From positions 62,001 to 126,000 of the forward strand of contig ML991783.1 of NCBI GenBank assembly GCA_010094025.1: a stretch of 64,000 nt of DNA, read 5' to 3'. The notes beneath the pieces were generated by a model. The model did no database searches. It was not told where the DNA came from and worked only from the letters and a program-made list of their open reading frames with translations. A program made the translations under genes and the position numbers. Shown here one piece after another: positions 34,688 through 47,200 of the stretch. This DNA comes from Viridothelium virens. Lineage: Eukaryota; Ascomycota; Dothideomycetes; Trypetheliales; Trypetheliaceae. Numbering within the stretch: the stretch's first letter is position 1; each line of letters starts with the position of its first letter.

Positions 34688-35472
34688 TCACAGGCCCCCT
34701 AGGAGACCTCCTAATCCTCCGAGAATTGGCGACAAAATCCCGCCAATTGCCGAAGTAAGGGAATCAAGAATTCCCACCACTATAGAGATGACCCCATCCA
34801 CTAGGGTCCCAACTGCATCAACAAGCCCAACCTGTTAGATAATCAGTACGTGTTCTTCAAGTACCGAGAATCAGCGAAAGTTGTGGACCTACAAGTGCAT
34901 TCTCCAAAGGTGTGAGCAAGTCCACAACGGACTCTGTACCGGCATAGTCAGCGTGACATGACCCAGGGTCGTATCCAACTCTAGCGTCACTAACCTAATC
35001 CCAGATTATCGACAAGTTGGTTTACAGTACTGATTACCTCCTCAAGCAAGGTGACAAGTAAATCGGCTAGATCGATAGTCGAGTTGCTCGCTTGGCGAGG
35101 ATCAAGAGAACGCTTCTGCAACAAAGCCGAGGCTGCAGCAATGTTGGTCAGGGACGTGATGCTCTCAATGTCAGACCTGACGGTAGCAATGGCAGTCTGG
35201 TTTTCCGCGGTAGTAGACTCAGAATTGATCCCCGCAACAGTCGAGTCTTGACCGCTGTCAGTCTGTCATCATTTCTGATGCTATCTGTATTGGTAAGACG
35301 TACTAATATTTGCATCTTTCTGGAGGATCTGTTCGTAGAGGTTAGAGACTAAGGTATATTCATTGCTTGTCACGTCCCGTTCGCTGAGAGTGTTCTCTGG
35401 TTGGTTGATGACGCCAGCAAGGGAGAGACTCGTCATGCAGGTCAAAGCAAAAGCATATGTGATGAGCTTCAT
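34688..35472 (-). CDS. Small secreted protein with hydrophobic Gly/Leu-rich C-terminus
   Basis: The start codon at 35472 opens MKLITYAFALTCMTSLSLAG, a clear signal peptide, followed by VINQPENTLSERDVTSNEYTL. Downstream exons on the minus strand read DSTVAGINSESTTAENQTAI, then SLTNIAAASALLQKRSLDPR (KR may be a protease site), LADLLVTLLEEVISTVNQLV, GTESVVDLLTPLENALV, and a last exon beginning VGLVDAVGTLVDGVISIVV and ending ILGGLGGLLGGL before the stop at 34688. Two to three introns separate these; exact edges are uncertain except that the last exon starts after ...CTAACAG near 34828. The pattern of amphipathic helices plus a hydrophobic Gly/Leu tail resembles secreted fungal surface-binding (HsbA-like) or cell-wall proteins, but I cannot assign a family. 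It could be an effector or a surface coat protein. Confidence 0.65.
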
Positions 35473-38400
35473 GATGCGGGCGATATGTAATATGCGAGAT
35501 AAGAAAAGTCTGGTATTTCAAGAAAAGGCGAGTGTAACGATGACCAGAGAACAGAGAAATGTCATAGGTTTATACATATGACGCCAACTCATCTTCCTCG
35601 AAATTGTAGTGGCCGATCTTCTTGTTTGGGATGCAATACCGTTGTCATGATGCCTCCGTGGTCACGTATTGCGTTATAGATGTTTTCGGATCTGATTTCC
35701 ATAGCAAGTAAAGTATCCAATACTCTCGGCCATTCGGAAATTTCAACCGCATGCAATATATCTGCAGCAAGGGGTCTGCATGATTAGTCTACCCCGCAAC
35801 GTTGAGGCTTTTCCAAGATGTAGTTCGATGCGAATAGTAGATAGGGACGGCCCGCTTCAGAAATCAGATGCCGTGCATGTATTCAGATAGCCTAAAATTT
35901 GACACTGCTGATCCGGAAAAATCGTGCTCGCAAATTACCTCATGAAGTTGTCAGATCGAATCATGCGGAGTTACTGGATCAGTTTTTGCAAGATCGAATG
36001 CCCTTGTAAAGATGGAGTGCCTTCCCAGGTTCGCGGGATTCTCGTGAAGTTGGATGTATTTTCAAGATTGAATGTGTTTACAAGATCTAGGATTAACCAC
36101 GTCATGCAAGTGAACCCGATGACTTAGACCCTCTTGGAAGTTGAGAGTCGGGTGCGCCTGCATGAGAACTAGGGTCGGAGCGGGGATGAGCAGTCGTGTA
36201 TTCCGTACATAGTCCGTACTGCTGTCACCCATTGTTGCGTCAGTTGCCAGAATACTGGAAAAGAAAAGAAGGAGATGGTGCTTGCTGGGAAGGCAAGCTT
36301 CATTCTCGTTCATGGAAAAGTGGCGTTCAACCTTATCTACGCGAATGCCATGAAGTAATTCTATTACTAAATCGTACCGAAAGTCGTCTTCTTACTTACT
36401 AGCCTCCTAATTCTGCTTCTGCACGCATACAAAAGCTGGACCCTCAACGGAATGTTGGGACTAGCAGCGTATTCTCACGATCGTAACAAGACGTGTCTGG
36501 GCTCTCCATTTCATGACGTACCCCATGCTTGGTGTGATTGGTGCGTTAGGCATGCAGCTTGATTATCTTGACGTCCGATTGGAAATTGAGCAGAGCGACA
36601 TTATGAAGTTGTAATAGCTTGAGAGATGATGGGATTCGGTAATTGAGCTCCGCCCTCCCTGACTCGCTACTCAAGTGGAGGAGTAATGTCTGCTGGGCGG
36701 CGTTCGAGGGAGAAAGCAATAGCCTCGCCTTCCTGGCTAGTAATCAGGAAGAACTGTGGCCAACTCTGCAGGCCTCAAAGGTCCAATTTACATTGCCTCC
36801 TCCTCTCTCTTTACCGTATAATTTGTGAGGTAGTCTTCGGAGTGCTGAAACCTGCGCGCGGGGATTTTGTTTTAACGCATAAAAAATCCTGTTCATTGTG
36901 AACTTGAAAACGGATCTCGATCGCAACCAACGATAAAGGAGGCGCCACTTGGCGTAGAGTCCCGTTTTCCTGGCTGTAAGAGGAAGTTCATGAGTCAGGT
37001 GCATCATAAACGTATTTACTCTTAGGGGGTCCTCCTTCAACCAGGCAACAAGCGGGCGCTGTTGAGTGAATCTTACCTGGTGTCATCGAATTTCCCACTT
37101 CCATCCCGCCCTGTCTCCCTTGCCGCATGTATTACGAAAGACCTTGTAGCTGAGGACGCCATGATGTGTTGGTGCGGAGTTTCGAAGCCACAGGAAAGCC
37201 ATGGGCGTTCCAGGTCAGCTGTACCATGCGTTACATCTGAGGCCATCGCGATTCCAGATGAACTCTGTGTCTGATTGTCATGTAGTTAGCTCTTGCTTGC
37301 CGGGCACTTTGTACTAGCGTCACCCCAATGACTCGCTGTTTTGCCCTTCATTTCTGACACGCGTGCTGCAGATTGGTACCCATCAACATTCTAGAGTGAC
37401 CTGCCTGCGAGATGACTGGGTCTGCTATTTTTGCGGCTTGTAGATTGACTGCATCTGCGGGGATGTCAGTCACATTCCGCTCCCTGGTCTATCCAGAATC
37501 CAGATGCGGCTGATTTTTCGGAGTGGAGGATCTGATTTGTATTGGCGCTGTTAACCCCTGAGTGCTGCATTCTCGACAAGAACTTTCGCCAGGTCAATGA
37601 TGGCACACTAGTCTTACATTGCGTAAAACAAGGAAGCTAATGAGCTGACAATAAACCAAAGCGGAGATTTATAGAGTTGCATGACTTCAAGGTGAAAATT
37701 TCTGGCATTGGCTCTTCTTCCGTTGCAGAGATCTAATCCCATCGACGGGGAGGAGCTTCAAAGGAATAATGATCTCGCAGAAGATGACCAATCGTTCGAG
37801 TACAGGATACATTTTAGCGTGACAGGACATCAAAATGTAACCAAACCCCGTCTACATGTATTCGGATAGAAATAGCAAATTCAAGATCAGCGATCGATCA
37901 GGATTGCGATAGCTGGCTTTTAGTAGCTATTATCGGGAGGAAAGTTGCCATTACTGATGATCTGTTGGAATTAGTAGCCATTAGATTCTCGTCGAGACTT
38001 GGCATCCATCTAAAATTTGAGTCGACTACCTGAGTAAGTCTGTACGATCTTGGTGGGTCCGCTATTGATTGCAGCGGTCATCTGTAGTATAGAAAAGAGA
38101 GAGAGTCCCTTGGCATATCCAGAAGCTGTGGAAGTCGATCCGGACACACTTACCGCGAGCGCCGTGGTGTAGGCCGTCTTCTCACCAGTCCGGTTATTGG
38201 ACGGTGCTTTTTACGATTTGCTACTTGCGCTTCCATCAAGCTTGGTCATCTTCTCGATTCTGACCGGACATTTGCTTCCATTGTCCTCATCTGTCCATAC
38301 AATCCCAGCTGAGCTTGGGTTCCTTGAATGAGAGGGCGCTACTCGATTTCGACAGTCTTTTTTGCGGGCTGCTCAGTCTCACTAACGTTTCTGAGGCCAA

Positions 38401-39574
38401 TGAGCAATTTCTTAGCTGTACGCCGTCCTGCACCCTCGATACTCTTCTCCATGGGTTTGTGTTGTTGAAGGCTTTCCAGTGTTTTCACGGAAAAGGCCTT
38501 CGCGACTCCGCAGAAATTTTCTTGAAGAACGACGTCAAGGTCTCCCCGTCCCGCCGCTTTTGCTTTCGACCAAATGATTCCGCACGAGGAAAGCGGTTCT
38601 GGCGAACGGCCTTCCGTCGGTTTCAGTTACGCAGCTTGCACTACTGCGATATAAATTTCGGTAATTGTCATCGTGTAGGTTCGTTGAAGGGAAGTTCTGC
38701 ATCTGCCACGGTCAAGTAAGCTCGGAGTTGTTAGAGTACGGTAAGAGGCACGCATCAACGGCTTCTGCACGTCGTAGACATAACACGCAATTGATCACCA
38801 TTTCCTTACAGGACCCATTGGGTATTCAAGGCCTGAATATGGAGTATGGAGGCAAGCAACAGCTCACGACGGTCTTTCTGACTGCGGTCTCCTGAGAACT
38901 GTGCGATCCAGAACATACAGAGCGTACGGGACTCGCGCACTAGAGTACCGTAGTACTCTACCAAGTCATGAATTTCTCAGCCCTCAGATCTCACTCATCG
39001 AAGGAATCCATCCTACAGGAGTCCGAGATCATGATTGGGAAGGGATGCTGCTTATTCTGGGTTCACCGGTTCATTACAAACGATCAAGCATGCGCAAGAT
39101 TGCCGCAATGCTTCATTACGGCACAGTTCCCGGGAGCATGGATCGTTCTGTACTCTTACCGCGTCCCATGTCTACGTAGTGGATCAGTGCGCTCTCATAC
39201 AAAATTCATATTGTACTGCCCGGAGAGAAAAGGCTCTTGAAGCTCGAGCAGAAATTAACAGAATCCTGACGAGTTGATCCGGTGGGGTCTCTGTGTCGAT
39301 CTCTTTTCCAGTATCAAAACTCTTCGCTGAAGGATGCCGTCGACGTCGTAGGATGGTGGATGTGCTTCCGTTGCAGGATCAGAGATTCAGTCTGCTGATC
39401 AAGGTTAGGCTAGCTGTGCCTATTGATGGCACAGCCGGCAAATGCTGTGGAACTTCAGCCGTCAATGGCGATACTGTGACCTCTCCTCCCCTTCAACTCA
39501 TTTCTTTCCACATACGAACGAGAACAATTCGGGATCCACGGGTGCAAGTTTCGTCATAGCATCGAAGGGCATAA
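35473..39574. other. 4.1 kb stretch with no supportable gene
   Basis: Only short frames occur on either strand. The longest, about 134 residues at 38315-38719, begins MGSLNERALLDFDSLF and contains LDTLLHGFVLLKAFQCFHG. It has no motif I can name, and nearby frames do not join into a longer protein. No terminal repeats, target-site duplications or strong AT-bias were noticed. The stretch may hold decayed genes, unannotated regulatory or non-coding RNA, or genes with very small exons. The start of the methyltransferase gene follows it immediately. Confidence 0.5.
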
Positions 39575-40975
39575 ATGGACACGGGAATTTCTATCGATTC
39601 ATTGATCGCTCGGCTTCGTAGCATCCAGAAAGAAGCCCCAGGTGATCGGTATTCTCGTCGGAGATTGTACGATGCTACTCAGGCCATGGCAGCTGAGCTC
39701 GAAGATCCGATAGACTCAATTTACCGAATCGGCTTCGCTGTGTGTAGGTTCCCGCGTGCTGGCAGAAGAAGATTACTGACTATACGATAGCCTTTACAGC
39801 TAGCTATGGCTAAATTAGGCAGCAATCTTGGACTGTTCGAGCTTCTTCAGACAAGCCGTGTCCCGCTGAAGACGGATGTCCTTGCGGAAAAGACCGGAGT
39901 CGACTTTGTACTTTTGAGTAAGACAACTTTGTTCTTCTTATCACCGCAAAAGCTGAAGGCAGGGAAAGGACGTATCCTGCGTTATCTCGCGTCCGTAGGG
40001 ATGATAGAAGAGACAGAAACCGATACTTTCGGGGCTTCTAAATTAACGTCAAACCTGACAAATCCCCAAGCGAAGGCTAGTCTTGGATGGTTGTTAGTAA
40101 ATGCATCTTTCTCAGAATATCACTCCGAGGCTGATTACCAACAGTCTTGATCTCTGCGCTCCAGCCCTCAACAAGATACCAGATTTCCTGGCGGCAACGA
40201 ACTATCACAATCCATCAGATGGACTCAATTCAGCTTTTCATATGGGTCACGACACCACCGAACATCCATTCGCATTCATCATGAAGCATCCTTACCACCT
40301 GGAAAACATGAACAAGTGGATGAGTTTTCAGCGGGAAGGATGTAACCAGTGGTTAGATCGCTTCGATTTTAAAGCCGAAGTTTGCCATGGGGGCGACGTT
40401 GTGCCGGAAGAGCCACTGTTTGTCGATATCGGCGGTGGCATAGGTCATCAATGTCGACTTTTTCAGGAAAGATTGCCTGACATTAGTGGTATAGGACGGA
40501 TTATCTTGCAAGATCAGTCCCACGTGCTGGAGCAAGCTCTACCATTGCCAAACGCGCAAAAGATGTCTTACGATTTCTGGACACCACAGCCTGTGAAAGG
40601 CAAGCAAGCAAACACCAAACACGTTAATTTACAAGGGCTAAACGTTCAATAGGCGCAAGAGCGTACTACATGCGTGGTATCTTACATGACTGGGGAGATG
40701 CTCAATGCGTCGAGATTATCCGCCAAATCATTCCTGCTATGAGTACTAACTCAGTCCTCCTGGTCGATGAGATGGTGCTGCCAGAAGCAAGAGCACATTG
40801 GCTCGCCACTCACATGGATCTTGCGATGCTAGGACTAGCCGCGGCGATGGAGCGTACAAAGAGACACTGGGAATCGCTGCTCGATGCTGCCGGCATGCGG
40901 ATACTTGGAATCCACGAGTACAATAAAGAGTTCGGAGACAGCATTCTTGTGGCAGTGCCAAAGGTGATCAAATAG
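39575..40975 (+). CDS. SAM-dependent O-methyltransferase, secondary-metabolite type
   Basis: Plant/fungal-type COMT-like O-methyltransferase (the family of sterigmatocystin/aflatoxin methyltransferases), usually acting on polyketide hydroxyls. Exons: 39575-39739, 39800-39917, 39963 to about 40089, about 40145-40599 and 40653-40975. The N-terminal dimerisation/winged-helix part includes LAMAKLGSNLGLFELLQ and RILRYLASVGMI. The SAM-binding motif is LFVDIGGGIGHQ. A catalytic HDWGD segment lies in MRGILHDWGDAQCVEIIR, and the C-terminus has HMDLAMLGL. The 40600-40652 intron has a GC donor (AAAG|GCAAGC) and a TAG acceptor; it restores PVKGARAYYM. Near 40090-40145 the frame must shift by one. Either a 55-base intron with a weak GTTGTT donor is spliced, or there is a frameshift. 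Residues just before it (SEADYQQS) look coding, which favours a frameshift. Confidence 0.78.
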
Positions 40976-41421
40976 AGCAAAGTCAGTGATATCTGGACAT
41001 TTGACGTATGATATGTCGGTGCTCTCATATGTGAGACAAAATGTTTGCAAGTTTTCGATCAGTGATGTGAAGCATGCACAACATCAGCTATTGTAAAATC
41101 TGGCTTGAGTCGCATGTGGAGCTACGGTCTCACTTGTGCGGCTCCTCCGCCACCGTCTCTCTCCCGGTAAAAATTCTCTGCCGCAGTTTGAATCCATCCG
41201 CTGTACGCGTGTTTGTGGCTGCGAGTAGACTCTGTCAAGTCGCGCCAGCAAACCTCCGAGGTAAGACTGTCTTCGTACACGCTAGGCGCTTTATGATGCG
41301 ATAGAAAAGAATATGAGATATGTGTCTTTGCTGGGAATCGTAGTTTCTGTACCTATTGTTCAGATGAGTCCTTGAACTTGTCCTGTTTCTAACAACTCCA
41401 ATGCTGCCTGTAGAAATGTCT
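40976..41421. other. Convergent intergenic region between the methyltransferase and CQD1-like genes
   Basis: About 450 bases between two gene ends, with nothing recognisable apart from presumed 3' flanks. Confidence 0.5.
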
Positions 41422-43607
41422 CTAGACGTTGGGCGATAATTCGTCATATTTTACACAATCCTCCACACTTTCGACTCCGGCTACTAAGAAGCTTCGCGCC
41501 TCCAATCCCGCCCACACCTTTAACATAGAGAAGTCGCTACTCTGTAACATCGATTTACCGCCTGAAGTGCCTAATTGCCTTAAGATCGGAAGGGCGGCAC
41601 TAAAGAGATCGATCCCAGGATCCAGCTGCCGTCCTATACCCTCTAGCAGCAAAATACTCAAAACCACATTCACAAAGTCCCCCTCAAGTCTCACATGATG
41701 AGTCCGGACCATGTCAAGGACCTCGCCTAATACATCACCAATCTTGATGTTCCCCAAAGAGAAAGTTAATCGCTGTACTCCCAACACTAGATGATGCATC
41801 CGTTTGATGAACAACTGCTGGCCGATCACTTCCTCAGGATTCCGAGATCGCTCAATCATGAGCTCAGCGCTCCGCCTCCCGTCGAACTCCGCCACGGATT
41901 TAAACAGGTCGAGGAAGTTTCTCCGATTGGCTGGAGACAGCTCGGTGACAAGACCTGTATCTAAGAAGATCAAAGAAGGTCGATAGCCGTCGGTATCAAT
42001 ACGCGAAAGCTGTGCGCGCCAGGCGGACGAGTCATGTCGGTAGGGACGCAAGCGGGAGAGGACTTCCTCGGTAACATCAATAGGAGCATTCTCGGCCGGG
42101 GAAGTGGGCGAGGTCGCCGGTTGGGAGAAAGTGTCTTGAGTGAAGGAGGGTAGAGAGGGGATGGAGTCAGCCGGAAGGAGAGATTCTGGTTTATAGAAGC
42201 GCACCATGATGTTACCGGGGTGGAGATCGGCGTGGATGAAATTGTCGATGAGGAGCATGTGTAGAAAGGCGTCAAGACCTTCGTTGGCGATCTCCTTTTG
42301 GAAAACACCCCCACCGTTTGTCAGGAAGTCTTCGAGGGGGATTCCATGCGCGAATTCCTCGACGAGGACTTGTCGTGTTGTATATTGGGTATACGGATAC
42401 GGAAACCATGCAGTCGTCCGATCTCGGAAATGCTTGCGGAAGATTTCCAAGTTCGCAGCTTCGATGCGCAAGTCCAGTTGCAGACGCATCATTTCTCCAA
42501 ATTGCGCGACCTCGTCTGGGAAAGAGAGCCATTCCATTGTCGGTATTGCATTGATGACGCTAGCAAAGAACCCCATAATCCGAAGATCTCTTCGTACAAT
42601 TCGTTCAACGTTCGGATGTAAGACTTTGATTGCGACATATGAAGATGGGATCCGTGCTGGTGTACTCTTAAGGGCTATATCAACGTTCTTCCTTACTCTC
42701 TCCCTGAGATTTTGAGGTTGTTGGTTATCCGCCTCATCAGCCTGTGTCAGATTATGCTTCAATTTTCCCCTGTAGACTTGTGCAATTGCTCCCACACCCA
42801 AAGGCTTAGTGTCAAATTCTTCGAAGATCTCTTCAAACGGCCGTCCATCAAATGCCTTCTCAATAGTCTTCTTCGTCTTCGCTAGCGAATGTGCGGGGGC
42901 ATTCGAATGCAAGCTCGACATGATCGCACACATCTCCGTGGGAAAGATATCCGTCCGGGAAGCCGCCCATTGCCCTAACTATCCCAAAGTCCCTCGTGTC
43001 AGCACTTCTGCCCCAATCACATACATCAGCCTGTGGCCGTGCATACCTTGATGAACGCCGCTCCAGCCCTCTCCATACTCCGTACCAGAAATCCATACCA
43101 CCACAAACAGCCTTCCCGCTCCCCACCCCTCTCCTTGCGCCTCCGCCCCATGAAAACCACGGGAACTGACAGCAAGACCGGCACAAAAATCGTCACCAGA
43201 TGTAGGAATCTCAACCCTGTGCAAATCGGCTCCCACACGTACACATCTAATACATAATACATCGCGCGGACCACCCGGGACGAGTGAGCGATGGGATCAG
43301 GAAGCGCGTCTCGGATCTCGGCGCGGGAGGCTTCCAGCATGTGTTCCTCGCCAGTCTTTCCATCGTGTAGGTCGGCTTCGGAAAGGGAGACAAAGGCAGC
43401 GGGACTGAGGGCGGCAAGGAGGGTCGTAGTGCCGCGGCCAGGCGGGGTGGGAGGTTTGTGGAAGAAAGCGCGACGAGAAAGTAGGTGATGGGGACGAGAG
43501 GTTGAGAACGTCCGACATGAAGGACAGCGGAGATAATTGCTAGCTCGGAGACACGAGCGTCGAAGAAAGAGCGCCGTCCTCATGGTTTCCGTCGTTATCA
43601 CCGCCAC
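41422..43607 (-). CDS. Mitochondrial ABC1/UbiB-family atypical kinase (CQD1/YPL109C type)
   Basis: Inner-membrane protein of the ABC1/ADCK/UbiB family, whose yeast relatives affect coenzyme Q and lipid distribution. Two exons, 43607-43047 and 42978-41422, with a 68-base intron (GTATGC...GATAG) give 705 residues. The N-terminus MRTALFLRRSCLRASNYLRC is a mitochondrial presequence. A membrane helix follows around residues 140-160 (VTIFVPVLLSVPVVFM). The family-defining KxGQ motif spans the splice (FIK|LGQWAASR). Then come GVGAIAQVYRGKLK (the A-rich loop plus lysine of the ATP site), YVAIKVLHPNV, the catalytic FIHADLHPGNIMV, and FLDTGLVTELS (the DFG-equivalent). Length exceeds the usual 600-660 because of a Pro/Ser insert near the catalytic loop. 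Assignment to the CQD1 subgroup is from overall layout. Confidence 0.88.
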
Positions 43608-44223
43608 CCTTGTATTCTTAGTCGATCCATGGAGAAGTTATCGCGATAATCAGCGGATGGCACGGGACGTGGGAGTGGCGTGCTTCTTAGTAGTGCTCGC
43701 TTTTCTTCGATCAAAGGGGCGTGCAAGTTTCAGAGGCTCGTCTGTCTCCAAACTGCGCGCGAGAAGGTACAACGGTGCAAGGGTGAAAATCGTGGGATGA
43801 GGTGTTGACTGAAGGATGAGAGAAAACTACCAGTGGTACCTTACGGAGTACGCCGACGTCATTGCCGAAAACGGGTTTAGATGGCCGTCTCGCCGCGGAC
43901 CAAGTGATAGTGATCACCTATACAATGTGCTACAAAGTCTTGTAGATTCAGAATGTTGAAAGATCCCATTCATTCTAGCAATTGACACAATAAAGAGTAC
44001 TCTATGCCTTCTTAGGCTTTTTTGATGTGATCATAAGTCCGAACAACTCCCCCAACAATCTAGTCAGTCGTCCCCACTACCAGAGCTCCATTCAAAGTTC
44101 GTAGTCCGCGTGTACTGGGCGATATAACACATTAAATTTTGAACGAGTCATTCTCGGATCGTCTCAGCATATTGTCTACGTGAAGAATGCTCGCGTCTTA
44201 TCGTTGCCTAGAAGTCAACATGG
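43608..44223. other. Intergenic region between the CQD1-like start and the MscS channel stop
   Basis: About 615 bases with the CQD1-like promoter on the left. One TACGGAGTA motif copy lies at 43842-43850. No RNA gene or additional coding region is supported. Confidence 0.5.
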
Positions 44224-47200
44224 TTACGCCCCATCATATGGGCGATATTGAGCGGTCAGTCTTTCTTCCTCACTCGGGGACATCGGACTGCCAGGTGGCG
44301 GCGGTCCCCTTGATGGCTGTTGTATCCCGTATGGATTCATCGTCCGCGCTGGAGCGGTCTGATAGGGGTTGTTTGATGCGGTTGACCCTGGGGAGATTGG
44401 GGACGCCATCAAAGGGTGTGGATATGGCTGACCAGCTTGCATCGTATAACCTGGGCTTTGTTGCTGCGCAAAGCCACTTCGTCCATACTGATCCATCGCT
44501 GCTGCTTGCTGCTGCTGCTGCTGCTGAGCGGCATAGTCTGTAGCTGCAACGGGTGTTTGCTGATAAGATGCATTTGGTTCCGTAATAGTCGGTACACCAG
44601 GCCTTGAGGGGGGCTCATGACTAGGACGACGCTTGCCACTGGAGCTAGCTTTGCGCAGTAGACCGCGTACCTCTTCAAAATCCTGGTGACGTTCTGCACT
44701 ATTGCGTTCATCGAGAGTGTTATCCTCTTCGGCCCACAACTCGTCACGAGTGATATCACGGCTAGGATCACGTTCATTGATGCCGTCGATAGCCCGACCT
44801 TCGCGACTGCGGAGAGATCCGGAGCCAACTTTACCACGGACGGAGCCACCCATATAGTCTATACCAGTAGTAGAGGCGGCTTGGTTCTTAGGTTTATTCT
44901 TGGGTACGAGTCGAGCAGCATCTTGCTTGTCAAGGAAAGCTTGTCTGGTCTCTTCAGCTTCCATTGTAGAAACAGCCACAGAGTACGAAGGCTTGTCCTT
45001 GGTACCAAGGGTAGCGTCACCACCTGAAGGGCTATTGATTGGAACCTTTCGAAGAGCGAGGACAAGAGCGCACATGAATTTGGAGCGACGAGCGGCACGG
45101 ATAGTCTCGTTCGCCCAATTGCTCTTGTGCCTAATCTCAACCTGCAGTTGGAGTTTGTCCATCTCGTTGATATCAACTACCTCAATGTCAATATCAGGCT
45201 GGAAATCTCTGCTGTTCTCTTTGTCCCGAACAAAGTTCTGCAACTCGGCCTTCAGCAATTGAACATCCTCGAAGGAGGTACCGAAGTCCACATAGACTGG
45301 AAGTCGTTCTCTCATCGTACCACTGCGACTGACGTTTTCGACCCAAAGGGTATTTAAGACGATATGAGGAATTTGAACCAGTCGTCCTGTCTCGACCCTC
45401 TTGAAGACCGTGAACAGGAGGGAGATGTGCTCCACAGTCAGCTGTTCTTTGCTAACGTCGACACGGTCGCCAATGTCGTAAGGGTGTTTAACGAACAAGA
45501 AAATGCATGATCCGAGAATTTCTTGAGCGGTAGCGGAGAAAACGAACGAGAGGGAGAGCAAAGCAGTACCTGTTGTTGCCAGAGTCGTCACAAAGCTCGT
45601 GTTCAAAAAGGCAACTAGGATATTGTCAGCTCAAGGTCTGTTTGACCGACAGCCATTCGCGCGGTTTAGGAAGAGAAGGGGCAGGGGACGATCGGGAAAG
45701 AAGAGAGGGAAAGCCTGTTGGGTGGATTTTGTGACTTCACTTACCCATAACAAGAACTGCAACAGCAGCCACGACCACCATGAGCATTCTGTCAAGAACA
45801 TTGATAGCCTGATCAACATCGTGCATGGAATTCGCGATAGACTTGCGCTCTCGGCCAATGGCGGTCACTGTGAGGATCATTTCGTCGAGACTGATGTCTC
45901 CATTTCCATCACGGTCGATCGCAAAAAAAGCATCCTCTGCCTCTTGCTCACGGTCGCGCCCGAGCACTTCTAGAAGATCATCTGGGTAGAGAGCATCTTT
46001 CCCCTCAACGACAAATGACATCCAGAGACGCCTGGCTAATGCTTCAGAAGATCGTGTCTTCTCGAGGGCTTCAACAACGATTGAATGTGCCGAGGTAGGG
46101 TCAAAGACTTTCTTTCCGGTAATCTCTTGGGCGTAGTGGCCAAAAGCAGCAGTGACTTTATCCCCAAACCGTCCAACATCTTGAACGAGTCGCATCGGTG
46201 TCGTCGATCCCGAACGCTGGTGACTCCCCTTTTTGCTACTGAGGCCAAGATTGATCTCAATGGAGTCATTAATGACGTAATCTTCCTCAGCGAATTCGGG
46301 ACAGTAAGCCGGGAAAAGGGCTCGAGAGGCATCGTATAGTAGACCGAGCAGGAAGACTTGATGTTTGTTGTCCTTGATCTTGGCGTTGAACTGTTTGCGG
46401 TGATAGTTGATACTGATCAGCTGGATGATCAGCTTCTCGACCAAGAACACAATAGTTGCCACAACGATAGCAGCTAGGATTTGCGTGACAATTGTCACCC
46501 AGTGCCCTGGGGCTTTGGCACCTGGTTTTCGTTGATCGGGGTTCCGCTGCATGATAGGTGCAAAGGTTGCCAAGCTGGTAACAGCCCATCCAACGAGAGC
46601 CAGGGGAAATTCGAGTGCAGAGAGAACCAATGCATATTTACGAGTACCAGAGCTAACGACACCGGCGCCAAACTTGAAAACGGCCGGAAGCCAATGGGCG
46701 ACAATCTTTGCGACCCAGAGAGACAACCAAACTTCAAAGTAATTAGCGTTGGCAATGTTGAGGTATGTGTATGGCGACTCACCGATTTCAACCCAGCTGA
46801 AGAACCATACGATCCGAACCTCAGCAATTTTAGCACCTTTGGCCGCTGTAGCACCAATGATGATAGGAATAGCGATAATTAAGCCCAGGGGGAGGACATA
46901 AAGAAAGTAACGGGTGACAATACTAAAGTCGGCAATCTTCTTATAGATCTTTCCCATGGTGGTGATAGTATCTTCTTCGCCATCATATCCTACATGCCCT
47001 GTGGGCTTGGCATTGTGCTCTTTCTTATGCCTCCGTCCACCAAACCGACTCTTTTTCTCAGACTTCTTTTCATTATAATTGTTCTTCTCGGCTGTAGGTG
47101 ACTTGACCAGATTGTTACTCGAGCCATTGGTCGTGACAGGGTGGAGGGGAATGTCAATTGTGGCGTCGTTAGGATTGCCCCGTTGCATATTGTTGGTACC

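Noticed and set aside
38315-39560. Series of short + strand frames before the methyltransferase, considered as a decayed regulator
   Set aside because: The frames cannot be joined by plausible splice sites and no zinc-cluster or other motif is visible.
44509-44526. CTG run considered as a structural or expansion-prone repeat of special interest
   Set aside because: Only six triplets inside a disordered, glutamine-rich tail; ordinary for fungal proteins.
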